Shown: piece after piece, positions 1 to 7,752 of the stretch
How the letters are laid out: each line of letters opens with the position of its first letter
Position numbering within the stretch: the first letter of the stretch is position 1
Origin: Candidatus Methylomirabilota bacterium
GTDB lineage: Bacteria > Methylomirabilota > Methylomirabilia > Methylomirabilales > Methylomirabilaceae
NCBI GenBank assembly: GCA_028870115.1
Contig: JAGWQH010000029.1
Span: 1 to 64,000 of the forward strand
Length of the DNA stretch: 64,000 nucleotides
Direction: 5' to 3'
Position numbers and translations under genes: made by a program
The notes under the pieces: generated by a model
The model's database searches: none
What the model was told of the DNA's origin: nothing
What the model saw: the letters and a program-made list of their open reading frames with translations, nothing else

Positions 1-1
1 C

Positions 2-346
2 GGTCCAGGCGAACGGGATCCCCAGGAGATTATCCGGGAGATTCCCCACGGCTACTACCTCGTGGGGCACCGGACTCCCTCGATTGCCGAATCGCGTGAG
101 AATTTCCGAATCACCGCCATGAAGGTCTACGAGATCAGGCATGGGCAAATTGGAGAGCTGTTCTGTAATGGCGGGATCATGGCCGATACGAAGGACTACC
201 TGATGAAGGTGGATGCCGTGGGGAACGACTTCCGTCTCTACCCGATTCCCAATTGCGGCAAGGGCCAGCCGATGCAGACCAAGCGGCTTGGCAATGGGGG
301 CCCCACTATCCGTAGTCGAGCGCGTCTGACCGGCATCAGCAAGTAA
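2..346 (+). CDS. tldD: TldD-like metallopeptidase, C-terminal part (cut by window edge)
   Basis: The reading frame is open from base 2, so the start lies outside the window. The visible 114 residues carry the C-terminal features of the TldD/PmbA family: a GYYLVGHRTPS stretch, an AMKVYEIRHGQIGEL strand pair, a NGGIMADTKDYL segment and the late CGKGQP motif. TldD/TldE proteins form a hetero-complex that proteolyses small peptides or regulators in the cytoplasm. The gene ends 14 bases before the next tldE-like gene, whose ribosome site (GGAGG) lies in the gap, so the two are one operon. The family assignment is firm; the specific TldD label, as against another TldD-like paralogue, is inferred from the pairing. 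Confidence 0.8.
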   Translation, partial: GPGERDPQEIIREIPHGYYLVGHRTPSIAESRENFRITAMKVYEIRHGQIGELFCNGGIMADTKDYLMKVDAVGNDFRLYPIPNCGKGQPMQTKRLGNGGPTIRSRARLTGISK

Positions 347-360
347 CCCGGAGGCGTACG

Positions 361-1914
361 ATGGTGTCAACCGCTGAACTCGCGAAGGCTGTGGAACAGG
401 CCTTGGCGTATCTGAAGTCGGCCGAGCAGGTGACCGAGGCCGAGGTGTTCGCAGCAAGCAACGGCAACCTTCTGGCCCGGCTGAACTACACCTCGCATAT
501 CCCCTGCAATGGCGTCGAAGAGCCGAAATCGAGCGAATCGTACGGTCTTGGAATCACGGCGGCCTTCAAGACGGAGGCCGGTATCATGCTGGGGTTCGGC
601 AGCGAACCGAGCGATCTGAGTCTTGACGGGGTCAAAAGGGCCCTTGAGAAGGCTAGGCGCGGCGCCGTCGCCGATCCCGAGTTCTCGTCGCTGCCGAGAC
701 CGACAGGTGAGCGGCGAAGACTCCGCCGCTACCACGATCTGAAGCTGATGAAGATTCGGGATGAGGAACTGGTTGAGGTCGGTTGGAGGGTGTTGCGGGG
801 GAGCCTGAAGACCTTTCTCAACTCGCCCAGGCTGCTGGACCTGGCGGGCACCCAAGACCGAATCAAAGAGTTGGGCCTCATCGTCGGCGGCGACGTCACG
901 ATTCAGCAGGAGCGGATTGCGATTGCCTCGACTGCGATGCCGGAGGCCCAGACCGACGAATCGACGCTGATCATGGCCTTTATCACTGCCATGGTCGAGG
1001 CCAAAGCTTCCAAAGGTAGCGGCTGCTCCGCCGGCACCCGCCTGGATCAATTTACTGACGATGCCGGCGTAGAAGCCGCGCAGAACGCCCTCGCGGCGAT
1101 CGGCGGGGAGCGGATCAAGGGCGGGCAGTATACGGTCATCTTTGGGCGTCAGCCGGTCGCGGATCTCCTGAATAATCTGATTCTGCCATCCCTCAGCCTC
1201 GGTAACTTTTACAGCGACAGCTCCGCGTTCATGGGACGACTCGGCAAGCGCATCGCATCGAAGCAGTTGACTGTGTACGACCATGGTGCGCAGCGCGGGC
1301 TGATGGGCAGTAAGGGGATTACCTGTGAAGGGCTGCCGACTGGGAAAACGCGGCTGATCCAGCGGGGTAAGCTGGTCGGGCTGCTCACGAACTATTATGA
1401 GCAGCAGCGGATTCTCAAAGATGTCAGGAGCACAGAGAAACTGGGGGTCGACCCGAATCAGCACGGCAGCGCGATCGTTCCACGCAACGGTTTCCGGTTC
1501 TGGGCAGGCGGCGGACGGCAGTTCGGTGTCCAACCTGGCATCGCCTCTACCAACGCGGTCGTACAGGGTGGAGATCAGAGCCTCGACGAGCTGATTGCCA
1601 CCGTCAAAGACGGCCTGTTGATCGGTCGGATCTGGTATACGTATCCCATCAATGGGCTGCGGGCGGGCGACTTCACCTGCACAGTCGTCGGCGACTCATA
1701 CATCATCAAGGATGGACGGATTGCAGCGCCGCTGAAACCAAACACGGTGCGAATCAACGACAATATCCACTCCATCCTTTCCCATATCGTTGCAGTCGGC
1801 AAGGAGGTCAAGGGAACCTTGGTCTGGGCGGCAGACGAGGTGGTCTATACGCCTGAGATCGCCGTACGCAATGTGAAGCTTGATGAGATTGCCGCCTTCA
1901 TGGAACAACTGTGA
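361..1914 (+). CDS. tldE: TldE/PmbA-family protein
   Basis: A 517-residue protein of the TldD/PmbA family, longer than the roughly 450 residues usual for PmbA. It starts at ATG with GGAGG at 352-356. The N-terminal third (residues 20-110) is the domain with the YGLGITAAFKTEAG strand, the middle is the long helical domain, and the C-terminal domain runs to the end with GLPTGKTRLIQRGKLVGLLTNYYEQ and a late YPINGLRAGDFTCTVVGDSY segment. No HExxxH zinc motif is visible, as expected for the non-catalytic TldE partner; the partner encoded just upstream would carry it. The two would act as a TldD-TldE peptidase in the cytoplasm. Substrate is unknown. Confidence 0.8.
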   Translation: MVSTAELAKAVEQALAYLKSAEQVTEAEVFAASNGNLLARLNYTSHIPCNGVEEPKSSESYGLGITAAFKTEAGIMLGFGSEPSDLSLDGVKRALEKARRGAVADPEFSSLPRPTGERRRLRRYHDLKLMKIRDEELVEVGWRVLRGSLKTFLNSPRLLDLAGTQDRIKELGLIVGGDVTIQQERIAIASTAMPEAQTDESTLIMAFITAMVEAKASKGSGCSAGTRLDQFTDDAGVEAAQNALAAIGGERIKGGQYTVIFGRQPVADLLNNLILPSLSLGNFYSDSSAFMGRLGKRIASKQLTVYDHGAQRGLMGSKGITCEGLPTGKTRLIQRGKLVGLLTNYYEQQRILKDVRSTEKLGVDPNQHGSAIVPRNGFRFWAGGGRQFGVQPGIASTNAVVQGGDQSLDELIATVKDGLLIGRIWYTYPINGLRAGDFTCTVVGDSYIIKDGRIAAPLKPNTVRINDNIHSILSHIVAVGKEVKGTLVWAADEVVYTPEIAVRNVKLDEIAAFMEQL

Positions 1915-1954
1915 GCGGTATGCGCATGAATATCCTGCATCCACAACATCCCCG

Positions 1955-2971
1955 ATGAACAGCGCTCTGCAACGGTTCAAACCTGCGCTACGATCCCTCC
2001 TCATCCTGTTCGGGCTTGTCGGAATCGTCTGGCTCTGCGGGAGGATCGGATGGCCGGCGATTCGGGCCAATATCTCCGTAATTGGAAAATGGTTCTTTCT
2101 GCTGGTGGTTCTGTACCTCTTTGCGCAGATGGCCTTTATGTCCGGATGGTGGGTCGTGATCGGGTCCAGGGCCAGACGGATCGGGTACTGGCGGATGTTC
2201 GGCGTCTATCTTGTCGGCGATTCTATCAACTATTTTGTTCCGCCCGCCAACCTGGCCGGAGAACCTGTCAAGGCCCATCTGCTGAGCAGATCGGTCGGAT
2301 TCAGCCGATCGGTGACCTCGATCATGGTTCACAAACATGCGGAGATTGTGGCGCAGGTCTTATTCCTCAGCCTGGGCTTGAGCATCGCGGTGGCCCAGTT
2401 CGCGCTTCCTACCGGACTTCGAGTTGCTGCGCTTATGCTTCCGGCTGGGATGGGGGTTGTCGTGGTGGCCGCCTTCTGGGTCCTGAAGAGGCGGGCCTTC
2501 GGGACATTGATCCGTGGGCTGGTGAAAATCGGGATCAAACCGGAGCAGATCAAGCCCGAATGGCATGCCACCGCGTCGTTGGATCGGTGGCTTGCCCTCT
2601 TCTACAAGACCCGTATGCCGGTCTTCTACTGGGCGACGTTTCTGTGCCTGCTGGGATGGTGCGGCGGTCTGCTCGAGACCTACGTGGTGCTGCAGCTACT
2701 GTCGGCGGAGCCGAGCCTCGGGACGGCAGTGGCAGTGGAAAGCCTGGCGATGATGCTGAATACCATCATCTTCTTTATCCCGGGGCGGGTCGGGAGCGCT
2801 GAAACGGTGAGAGTCGCAGTCTTTTCGGTCTTAGGACTGCCCGCCGCGCAGGGCGCCGTCTATAGCATTATTCGCCGGGGAAGAGAAGTTACCTGGGCTA
2901 TTCCCGGCCTGCTCATCCTGCTCGCAATCAAGATGGGAATCGGAAGAGCGCCCGGGGAGGTTGCCGGCTGA
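1955..2971 (+). CDS. LPG-synthase-TM / HpnL-like flippase-type membrane protein
   Basis: The product has about 338 residues and seven to nine hydrophobic segments, with SINYFVPPANLAGEPVKAHLL in the middle and NTIIFFIPGRVGSAE near the end. This is the pattern of the lysylphosphatidylglycerol synthase TM family (PF03706; includes HpnL and the glycolipid-linked UPF0104 proteins), which move or help move lipids across the inner membrane. I chose the ATG at 1955; a TTG/ATG pair at 1880-1885 would overlap the tldE gene by 30 bases. Its stop overlaps the ATG of the next gene by one base (TGATG), so it is translationally coupled to the headgroup cluster that follows. Hopanoid transport (HpnL) is an alternative role because hpnN and hpnM lie 8 kb downstream on the other strand. 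Confidence 0.7.
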   Translation: MNSALQRFKPALRSLLILFGLVGIVWLCGRIGWPAIRANISVIGKWFFLLVVLYLFAQMAFMSGWWVVIGSRARRIGYWRMFGVYLVGDSINYFVPPANLAGEPVKAHLLSRSVGFSRSVTSIMVHKHAEIVAQVLFLSLGLSIAVAQFALPTGLRVAALMLPAGMGVVVVAAFWVLKRRAFGTLIRGLVKIGIKPEQIKPEWHATASLDRWLALFYKTRMPVFYWATFLCLLGWCGGLLETYVVLQLLSAEPSLGTAVAVESLAMMLNTIIFFIPGRVGSAETVRVAVFSVLGLPAAQGAVYSIIRRGREVTWAIPGLLILLAIKMGIGRAPGEVAG

Positions 2972-3657
2972 TGGCCATCCAGAGATCGGCGAAGGCGGTC
3001 CTGCTCGACTTTGGAGGCACCCTTGATGCCGACGGGATTCCCTGGAAAGACAGATTCTATCCGCTCTACCTCGCTGAACAGGTGGGGGTAGACCGCGATC
3101 GATATGAACGGGCGTTCTATGCTGCCGATGATGCGCTGGTGGCGCGGCGACTTTCTTGCTCGTTTCGGGAGAGCGTCTTGCTCCTGGTCACAGGCGTGCT
3201 GGAAGCGTTGAATGTCACTGATTCGGGATTGGCATTGCGCCTGTGCGACCGGTTTCTGCAGGACTCGTTGGATAAGATTCGCGTCAATCTCGAGATCCTG
3301 CGCGAGCTGTCGGCGCGATTTCGGCTCGGCATCGTCTCGAACTTCTACGGCAATCTCGAACAGGTCTGCATCGAGACAGGACTTGCCCCATTCATGAGCG
3401 TAATGGTTGACTCGGCCTGCGTCGGGTTTATCAAGCCGGATCCCAGGATCTTTCAGGTCGCGCTGACGCAGTTGCAACTGGAACCGAGAGAGGCGATATT
3501 CGTCGGGGACTCATTACCTCGAGATATGATGGGGGCGAAGGGCCTCGGGATGCCTCATGTCTGGCTTATCTCGGATCACTCCGGTTCTCTCGCGCCCTGC
3601 TGCCCAGACGATCTCACCATCAAGTCCTTCGCAGATCTTCAAGAGGTGCTCCTGTGA
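2971..3657 (+). CDS. HAD-superfamily phosphatase
   Basis: A 228-residue HAD-IA hydrolase. Motif I is LLDFGGTLD (residues 11-19), motif II is IVSNFYGN, motif III lysine sits in GFIKPDPRIF and motif IV is AIFVGDSLPRDMMGAKGLGM. The first motif reads DFGGT, so the acid/base Asp of the usual DxDGT is a Gly; DFGGT variants occur in the family, but this may change the preferred reaction. In this cluster the obvious job is removing a phosphate from an inositol-phosphate intermediate, for example phosphatidylinositol phosphate or an inositol phosphate. It overlaps its neighbours by one base upstream and four bases (GTGA) downstream. Confidence 0.75.
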   Translation: MAIQRSAKAVLLDFGGTLDADGIPWKDRFYPLYLAEQVGVDRDRYERAFYAADDALVARRLSCSFRESVLLLVTGVLEALNVTDSGLALRLCDRFLQDSLDKIRVNLEILRELSARFRLGIVSNFYGNLEQVCIETGLAPFMSVMVDSACVGFIKPDPRIFQVALTQLQLEPREAIFVGDSLPRDMMGAKGLGMPHVWLISDHSGSLAPCCPDDLTIKSFADLQEVLL

Positions 3658-4409
3658 ATCCACTTACAACCCCTCTGGCGGACCCAGGAGAACTTCTCAC
3701 GGGGGGTATCATTGCGGCCGGGGAAGGTTCCCGGTTGAAACAGGACGGCCTGAAGATGCCGAAGTCGATGGTGCCCGTTGCCGGTGTCCCGCTGATCGAG
3801 CGGGTGGTGAGCAACTTTGTGAAGGTCGGTATTACACGGCTACAGATCATCTTCAACGAGGACGACCGGAAGTGCGCCACATTCATCCGGGAGCGGTTCC
3901 CGAGCCTCGATATACAATGCATCGTAAAAACGACGCGCTCATCGTATGAAAGCTTCTGGGAGGTCGGCAGGCGATCCGGTCCAGGCCGTGTCCTTATGTC
4001 CACTGTGGACTGGATCTGTTCGGAGCCGGCGTTTCACCGATTCATCGATCAAGCGATGCGCTACCGTCAAGCTTCTGTTGTTCTCGCTGTCACACCGTTC
4101 GTAGCCGACGAGAAGCCTCTCTGGGTAACCATGGATCCCTCCGGGCGCGTGACGGCCATCGGTGGCGCTTCGGGTGATGTTGTGACCGCCGGACTCTATC
4201 TGGTATCCGGCGCCATCTTTACGCAGGCCCCCCACCCCTCCACATTGAGTCGGCTTCGAGACTTTTTGACGTGGCTGGTCGCCGAGGGGGGGTCGGTCTA
4301 CGGGGTGGTGATGGACCAGGTTATCGACGTCGATCGGTCCGAGGATCTGCAGCTGGCTGAAACAGTTGTACAACAACATGGCTGTAAAAGCGGAGGCAGC
4401 GCCGAATGA
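3654..4409 (+). CDS. Sugar/inositol-phosphate nucleotidyltransferase
   Basis: 251 residues with the NTP-transferase signature near the start: GGIIAAGEGSRLKQ followed by MPKSMVPVAGVPLIERV. The fold is that of sugar-1-phosphate nucleotidylyltransferases. A second conserved region, SYESFWEVGRRSGPGRVLMSTVDWI, matches the active-site strand with a D before the metal site. It starts at GTG 3654 inside the HAD stop and ends with ATGA into the ATP-grasp gene. Next to a myo-inositol-1-phosphate synthase and a DIPP-synthase-like phosphotransferase, a likely reaction is CTP plus inositol-1-phosphate to CDP-inositol. Substrate and nucleotide are inferred from context only. Confidence 0.75.
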   Translation: MNPLTTPLADPGELLTGGIIAAGEGSRLKQDGLKMPKSMVPVAGVPLIERVVSNFVKVGITRLQIIFNEDDRKCATFIRERFPSLDIQCIVKTTRSSYESFWEVGRRSGPGRVLMSTVDWICSEPAFHRFIDQAMRYRQASVVLAVTPFVADEKPLWVTMDPSGRVTAIGGASGDVVTAGLYLVSGAIFTQAPHPSTLSRLRDFLTWLVAEGGSVYGVVMDQVIDVDRSEDLQLAETVVQQHGCKSGGSAE

Positions 4410-5293
4410 TACCGCATCTTTGGGGGATCTATCGTGAACAGCAGCACTCGCCGGGTCGGGAATTCGACGATGCGGAGATCCTGCGGCTTGTGGCCAAATA
4501 TATTGAAGCGGAGGGCTACCAGGTAAGCCTCAAGAGGCCGGAGGAACTCGGCGCGATCGACGATCCTGCAACCGGGCTCGTGGCCGACCCTTCGCCGTCA
4601 CTTGTATTCCTGATGTGCGAACGGTTGGAAGCCCTCGGCGCGCTTGAGTCGCTGGAGATGAAAGGAATCCCGCACGTCAACCCGCTGCAGGCTGTGTTGA
4701 ACACCTATCGGGACCGCATGATCCCGCTCCTTCTCGCCTCAGCGATTCCGATCCCGCAGAGCCAGGTCATCTCGAGCACCTCTTTCGACCATGGTCGGTC
4801 TTCGCCGCAACTCCCGACACCCCCTTTTCCGATCTGGGTCAAGCGGGCCGACGTGCACAATACCCAGACGGGGGATGTTGAATTGCTGCGATTTCCGGAG
4901 GAGTTGTACAACAGGCTGGCCGCGCTGAACACCAGGGGGATTGTCCGCGCTGTTCTGCAGCGACACGTGCCGGGAGACCTGATCAAATTTTACGGGATCG
5001 GTAGATCAGATGGTGAAAATCGGCAGGAGCAATGGTTTCGCTGGTTCTATCATCGAGATCAGGAGCTCAACAGGTATCCATTTTCGGAAGAGGCCTTGCA
5101 GGCCATTGCCCAGCGTGCGGCTATAACTCTTCGTCTTGAGGTGTACGGAGGTGATGCCATCGTCACGCCTCGCGGGGAGATATTCCTCATCGACATCAAT
5201 GCCTGGCCGTCGTTTGCGTTGTTTCGCGAGGAGGCTGCTCCCCAGATCGCCGCATGGCTGCTGCATCGCGTAAGGAGGGAAGCGCTCCAATGA
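4406..5293 (+). CDS. ATP-grasp-fold ligase-like protein
   Basis: 295 residues that end in an ATP-grasp pattern: FPIWVKRADVHNTQTGDVE (nucleotide-binding lysine), a LQRHVPGDLIKFYGIG strand and the metal-binding close GEIFLIDINAWPSFALF, where D and N fit the usual D-x-N pair. The N-terminal 120 residues look like the pre-ATP-grasp domain. ATP-grasp enzymes join a carboxylate to an amine or thiol with ATP. In this operon it could attach an amino acid or another acid to an amino group made by the following aminotransferase. It overlaps both neighbours by four bases (ATGA). I do not recognise the exact subfamily. Confidence 0.65.
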   Translation: MIPHLWGIYREQQHSPGREFDDAEILRLVAKYIEAEGYQVSLKRPEELGAIDDPATGLVADPSPSLVFLMCERLEALGALESLEMKGIPHVNPLQAVLNTYRDRMIPLLLASAIPIPQSQVISSTSFDHGRSSPQLPTPPFPIWVKRADVHNTQTGDVELLRFPEELYNRLAALNTRGIVRAVLQRHVPGDLIKFYGIGRSDGENRQEQWFRWFYHRDQELNRYPFSEEALQAIAQRAAITLRLEVYGGDAIVTPRGEIFLIDINAWPSFALFREEAAPQIAAWLLHRVRREALQ

Positions 5294-6615
5294 AGCGACA
5301 CATTCCCGGCAAACGGTCGAAGGCGATTGTTGCCCGAGAGCAACGCCATATGGCGCCGGGCCTGCAGTCGATCGCACTGTATTCCGGATTGGCGATGGCA
5401 AGAGGGGAAGGGTGCACCCTGATCGATGAGGACGGCAACCGATATCTCGATTTCATGGCCGGAATCGGCGTGGGGAGCATCGGGCATACGCACCCGCACT
5501 ACGTCGAAGCCATGAAGGCTCAGATCGAGCGGCTGACGTTCGGCAGCTTCACCACCGAGAATCGGGCCCGGTTCCTCGCGCTGTTAGCGTCGGTGACGCC
5601 GCGAGGGCTCAAGCGGATCCAGATGTTTTCCGGCGGCGCGGAAGCGGTCGAGGCCGCCTTCCGACTGGCCAAGTCGGTGACGAAGAAGTTCGAGTTTGTC
5701 GGATTCTGGGGCGCGTTTCATGGTAAGACCGGCGGTGTCCTTGGGCTGTTGGGGGACGACTTTAAGAAGCAGTTGGGACCGTTTGTCCCCGGCCTCTACA
5801 GCGCCCCGTACGCGAACTGTTATCGCTGTCCCTTGAGGCTCCGCTATCCCGACTGCGGCATTGCCTGCGCGGACTTCATGCGCGAGGTCATCCGCTATCA
5901 GACCCAGGGCGAGATTGCCGCCATTATCGTGGAGCCGATCCAGGGGACTGCCGGAAACGTCATTCCGCCCCCAGGGTTCTTGAGTGCGGTGCAGGCGATT
6001 GCCAAGGAGTGCGGCGCCCTGTTGATTGCCGATGAGATGCTGACAGGCTTCGGCCGCACCGGTTCGATGTGGGGGTGCGATCACGAGCCGATTGTGCCGG
6101 ATGTGATGACCGTCGGGAAGGGAATCGGCGGGGGGTTCCCGGTCAGCGGAGTCATCTCGACGCAAGAACTGATGGCGAGTAAGCCCTTCAGCAATCCGAG
6201 CGGCAGCTCCTCAAGCTATGGAGGCAATCCGCTCGCCGCAACAGCCGGGCTGGCCGCTCTCGAGGTGATTCTCAAGGAACAGCTTGTTGCGAATGCGAAG
6301 CGTATCGGCGCGGTCATGCTGAAGCAACTGGAAGCGATGAAGGAGAAATACTCATTTGTCGGCGATGTGCGGGGCCGAGGGCTCTTGCTCGGCATCGAAC
6401 TGGTCAAGGATAGGCAGACTAAGGAGCCGCTTCCGAAATCTCTCACCCAGAAGTTGTTTCAGAGTTGCCTCAAACGGGGACTGCTGGCCATGTGCTATTC
6501 CTATAACATCCGGATCAATCCGCCTCTCATCATCACCGAACAGCAGGCATTGGAAGGTCTGGCTATCCTGGATGAGGCCTTTGCCGAACTCAATAAAACA
6601 GGGTATAGGGGTTAG
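5290..6615 (+). CDS. Class III PLP-dependent aminotransferase
   Basis: 441 residues with the class III aminotransferase layout: GEGCTLIDEDGNRYLDFMAG at residues 38-57, the cofactor-binding GGAEAVEAA, IIVEPIQGTAGN, ADEMLTGFGRTG with the PLP Asp, and the Schiff-base lysine in MTVGKGIGGGFPVSGVIS. A cysteine-rich insert (NCYRCPLRLRYPDCGIAC) sits where many 4-aminobutyrate-type enzymes have one. I chose the ATG at 5290, which overlaps the ATP-grasp stop by four bases; an upstream in-frame start at 5254 lacks a ribosome site. Next to an oxidoreductase and inositol synthase, conversion of an oxidised cyclitol to an amino-cyclitol is a reasonable guess. A hopanoid side-chain aminotransferase (HpnO is also class III) is the main alternative. 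Confidence 0.85.
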   Translation: MKRHIPGKRSKAIVAREQRHMAPGLQSIALYSGLAMARGEGCTLIDEDGNRYLDFMAGIGVGSIGHTHPHYVEAMKAQIERLTFGSFTTENRARFLALLASVTPRGLKRIQMFSGGAEAVEAAFRLAKSVTKKFEFVGFWGAFHGKTGGVLGLLGDDFKKQLGPFVPGLYSAPYANCYRCPLRLRYPDCGIACADFMREVIRYQTQGEIAAIIVEPIQGTAGNVIPPPGFLSAVQAIAKECGALLIADEMLTGFGRTGSMWGCDHEPIVPDVMTVGKGIGGGFPVSGVISTQELMASKPFSNPSGSSSSYGGNPLAATAGLAALEVILKEQLVANAKRIGAVMLKQLEAMKEKYSFVGDVRGRGLLLGIELVKDRQTKEPLPKSLTQKLFQSCLKRGLLAMCYSYNIRINPPLIITEQQALEGLAILDEAFAELNKTGYRG

Positions 6616-6629
6616 GGTATGTGGGAGCG

Positions 6630-7688
6630 ATGTTGAAGGGGGCCATCATCGGCCTGGGCAATGTGGCGGTGAATGGGCATCTGGTCGGATGGGAAGGATG
6701 CGAGCAGGCTTGGATTGTTGCCGCCGCTGATGCCCTTGAATCGAGACTCGCCCAGGAGCGATCGCGTCTTCCGGGAGCGAGGCTCTATGCCGATGTGTCG
6801 GCGATGCTGGCTGCCGAGGCCATTGACTTTGTCGATATCTGCACGCCCCCTGGAACGCACGCATCCCTGATACGGCTGGCTTTGAGTCGCGGGCTGCATG
6901 TGCTGTGTGAAAAGCCGCTCGTGCTCACGCCGGACGAGTTGCGGCTGGTCGGTGATGCCAGGGCGGAAAGCGGTCGTATTCTCCATACAGTCCACAACTG
7001 GCGATACGCGCCGATTATCATGCAGGCGACAGCCCTGATCCGGCAAGGACAGATCGGGACCGTACAGTATATAAGCTGGCACGTCCACAGGCGCGAACCG
7101 TCGATCGCAGTACAGTCGGCCTCGGGTCCCGTCGACAGCGCGGTCAGTGATCCTTCGACTATGCTCAGGACAGGCAACTGGCGGCTGGATCCGGCCATTG
7201 CCGGCGGCGGCATCCTGCTCGATCACGGCTACCACGCTCTGTACATCGTGTTGGACTGGCTGGGGGAGGCGCCTCGGACGATCACGGCCACGTTGGAAAA
7301 GCGTCGGCATCCGGAGTGGCCGGTTGAGGATACGGCGAATGTTCGACTAAGGTCGTCTGCAGCCGAAGTCGAAATCCTTTTGACGTGGGCTTCTTCGTCG
7401 CGGAGCAATCGGGCCGTCATCGAAGGAACCTGTGGGACGATCCGGATCGAGGACGGCACCCTGGTGTTGAAACGCGACGAGGGCGAGCAGAGTTGGACAT
7501 TTGAGGAGCCGCTTTCGCAGGGCTCTCATCACCCGGAATGGTTTCGCCAGGTACGGGATGAGTTTCTGCGGGAGATATCGGCCGCTGGGCGAGACGGGGA
7601 GAACCTGGCCATGGCGTCGCGCTGTGTGCAGCTTCTGCACCTCGCCAAGGAATCGGACAGCCAAGGAGGTAAGGCGTTAGCCTTGTAG
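6630..7688 (+). CDS. Gfo/Idh/MocA-family oxidoreductase
   Basis: About 352 residues. The N-terminal Rossmann domain opens with KGAIIGLGNVAVNGH, DICTPPGTHASL follows, and the catalytic lysine is in HVLCEKPLVLTPDEL. The C-terminal half has GGGILLDHGYHALYIVLDWLGE, typical of inositol and sugar dehydrogenases of this family. The ATG at 6630 is preferred; a GTG at 6621 is also possible. Near residue 175 an insert reading DPSTMLRTG is encoded by a short dispersed repeat (7152-7174), so this stretch is probably not ancestral. The stop TAG lies in a second repeat (7685-7736). In this operon it may oxidise inositol or an inositol phosphate to a ketone before transamination. Confidence 0.85.
   Translation: MLKGAIIGLGNVAVNGHLVGWEGCEQAWIVAAADALESRLAQERSRLPGARLYADVSAMLAAEAIDFVDICTPPGTHASLIRLALSRGLHVLCEKPLVLTPDELRLVGDARAESGRILHTVHNWRYAPIIMQATALIRQGQIGTVQYISWHVHRREPSIAVQSASGPVDSAVSDPSTMLRTGNWRLDPAIAGGGILLDHGYHALYIVLDWLGEAPRTITATLEKRRHPEWPVEDTANVRLRSSAAEVEILLTWASSSRSNRAVIEGTCGTIRIEDGTLVLKRDEGEQSWTFEEPLSQGSHHPEWFRQVRDEFLREISAAGRDGENLAMASRCVQLLHLAKESDSQGGKALAL
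7152..7174. repeat. Short dispersed repeat inside a coding region
   Basis: A 23-base stretch beginning CCTTCGAC and ending GCTCAGGACAGG lies in frame in the oxidoreductase gene. The ending in reverse complement (CCTGTCCTGAG) recurs at 10324-10334, and a related TTCGACAGGGCTCAGG form is at 15720-15736. It resembles the short palindromic repeats seen in many GC-rich bacteria; the family name is not known to me. Confidence 0.55.
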
Positions 7689-7736
7689 GGGCAGGCCTCG
7701 CCCTGCCCATAAGGGCGCAGTAGGCGGCGCCCCTAC
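7685..7736. repeat. Hairpin repeat over the stop codon
   Basis: Outer arms GTAGGGGC (7685-7692) and GCCCCTAC (7729-7736) are perfectly complementary. Inside lies a second hairpin, GGGCAGG then CCTGCCC, at 7689-7708. The first TAG is the stop codon of the oxidoreductase, so the element touches the gene end. A related, less perfect hairpin is at 51368-51388. It fills most of the gap between two genes of the same operon and could affect downstream expression or RNA stability. Confidence 0.6.
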
Positions 7737-7752
7737 CGTACGGTCTGAAGTG

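Noticed and set aside
367-1533. 388-codon open frame on the minus strand opposite tldE
   Set aside because: It is the mirror of a well-supported gene on the plus strand, has no recognisable motifs, and arises from high GC.
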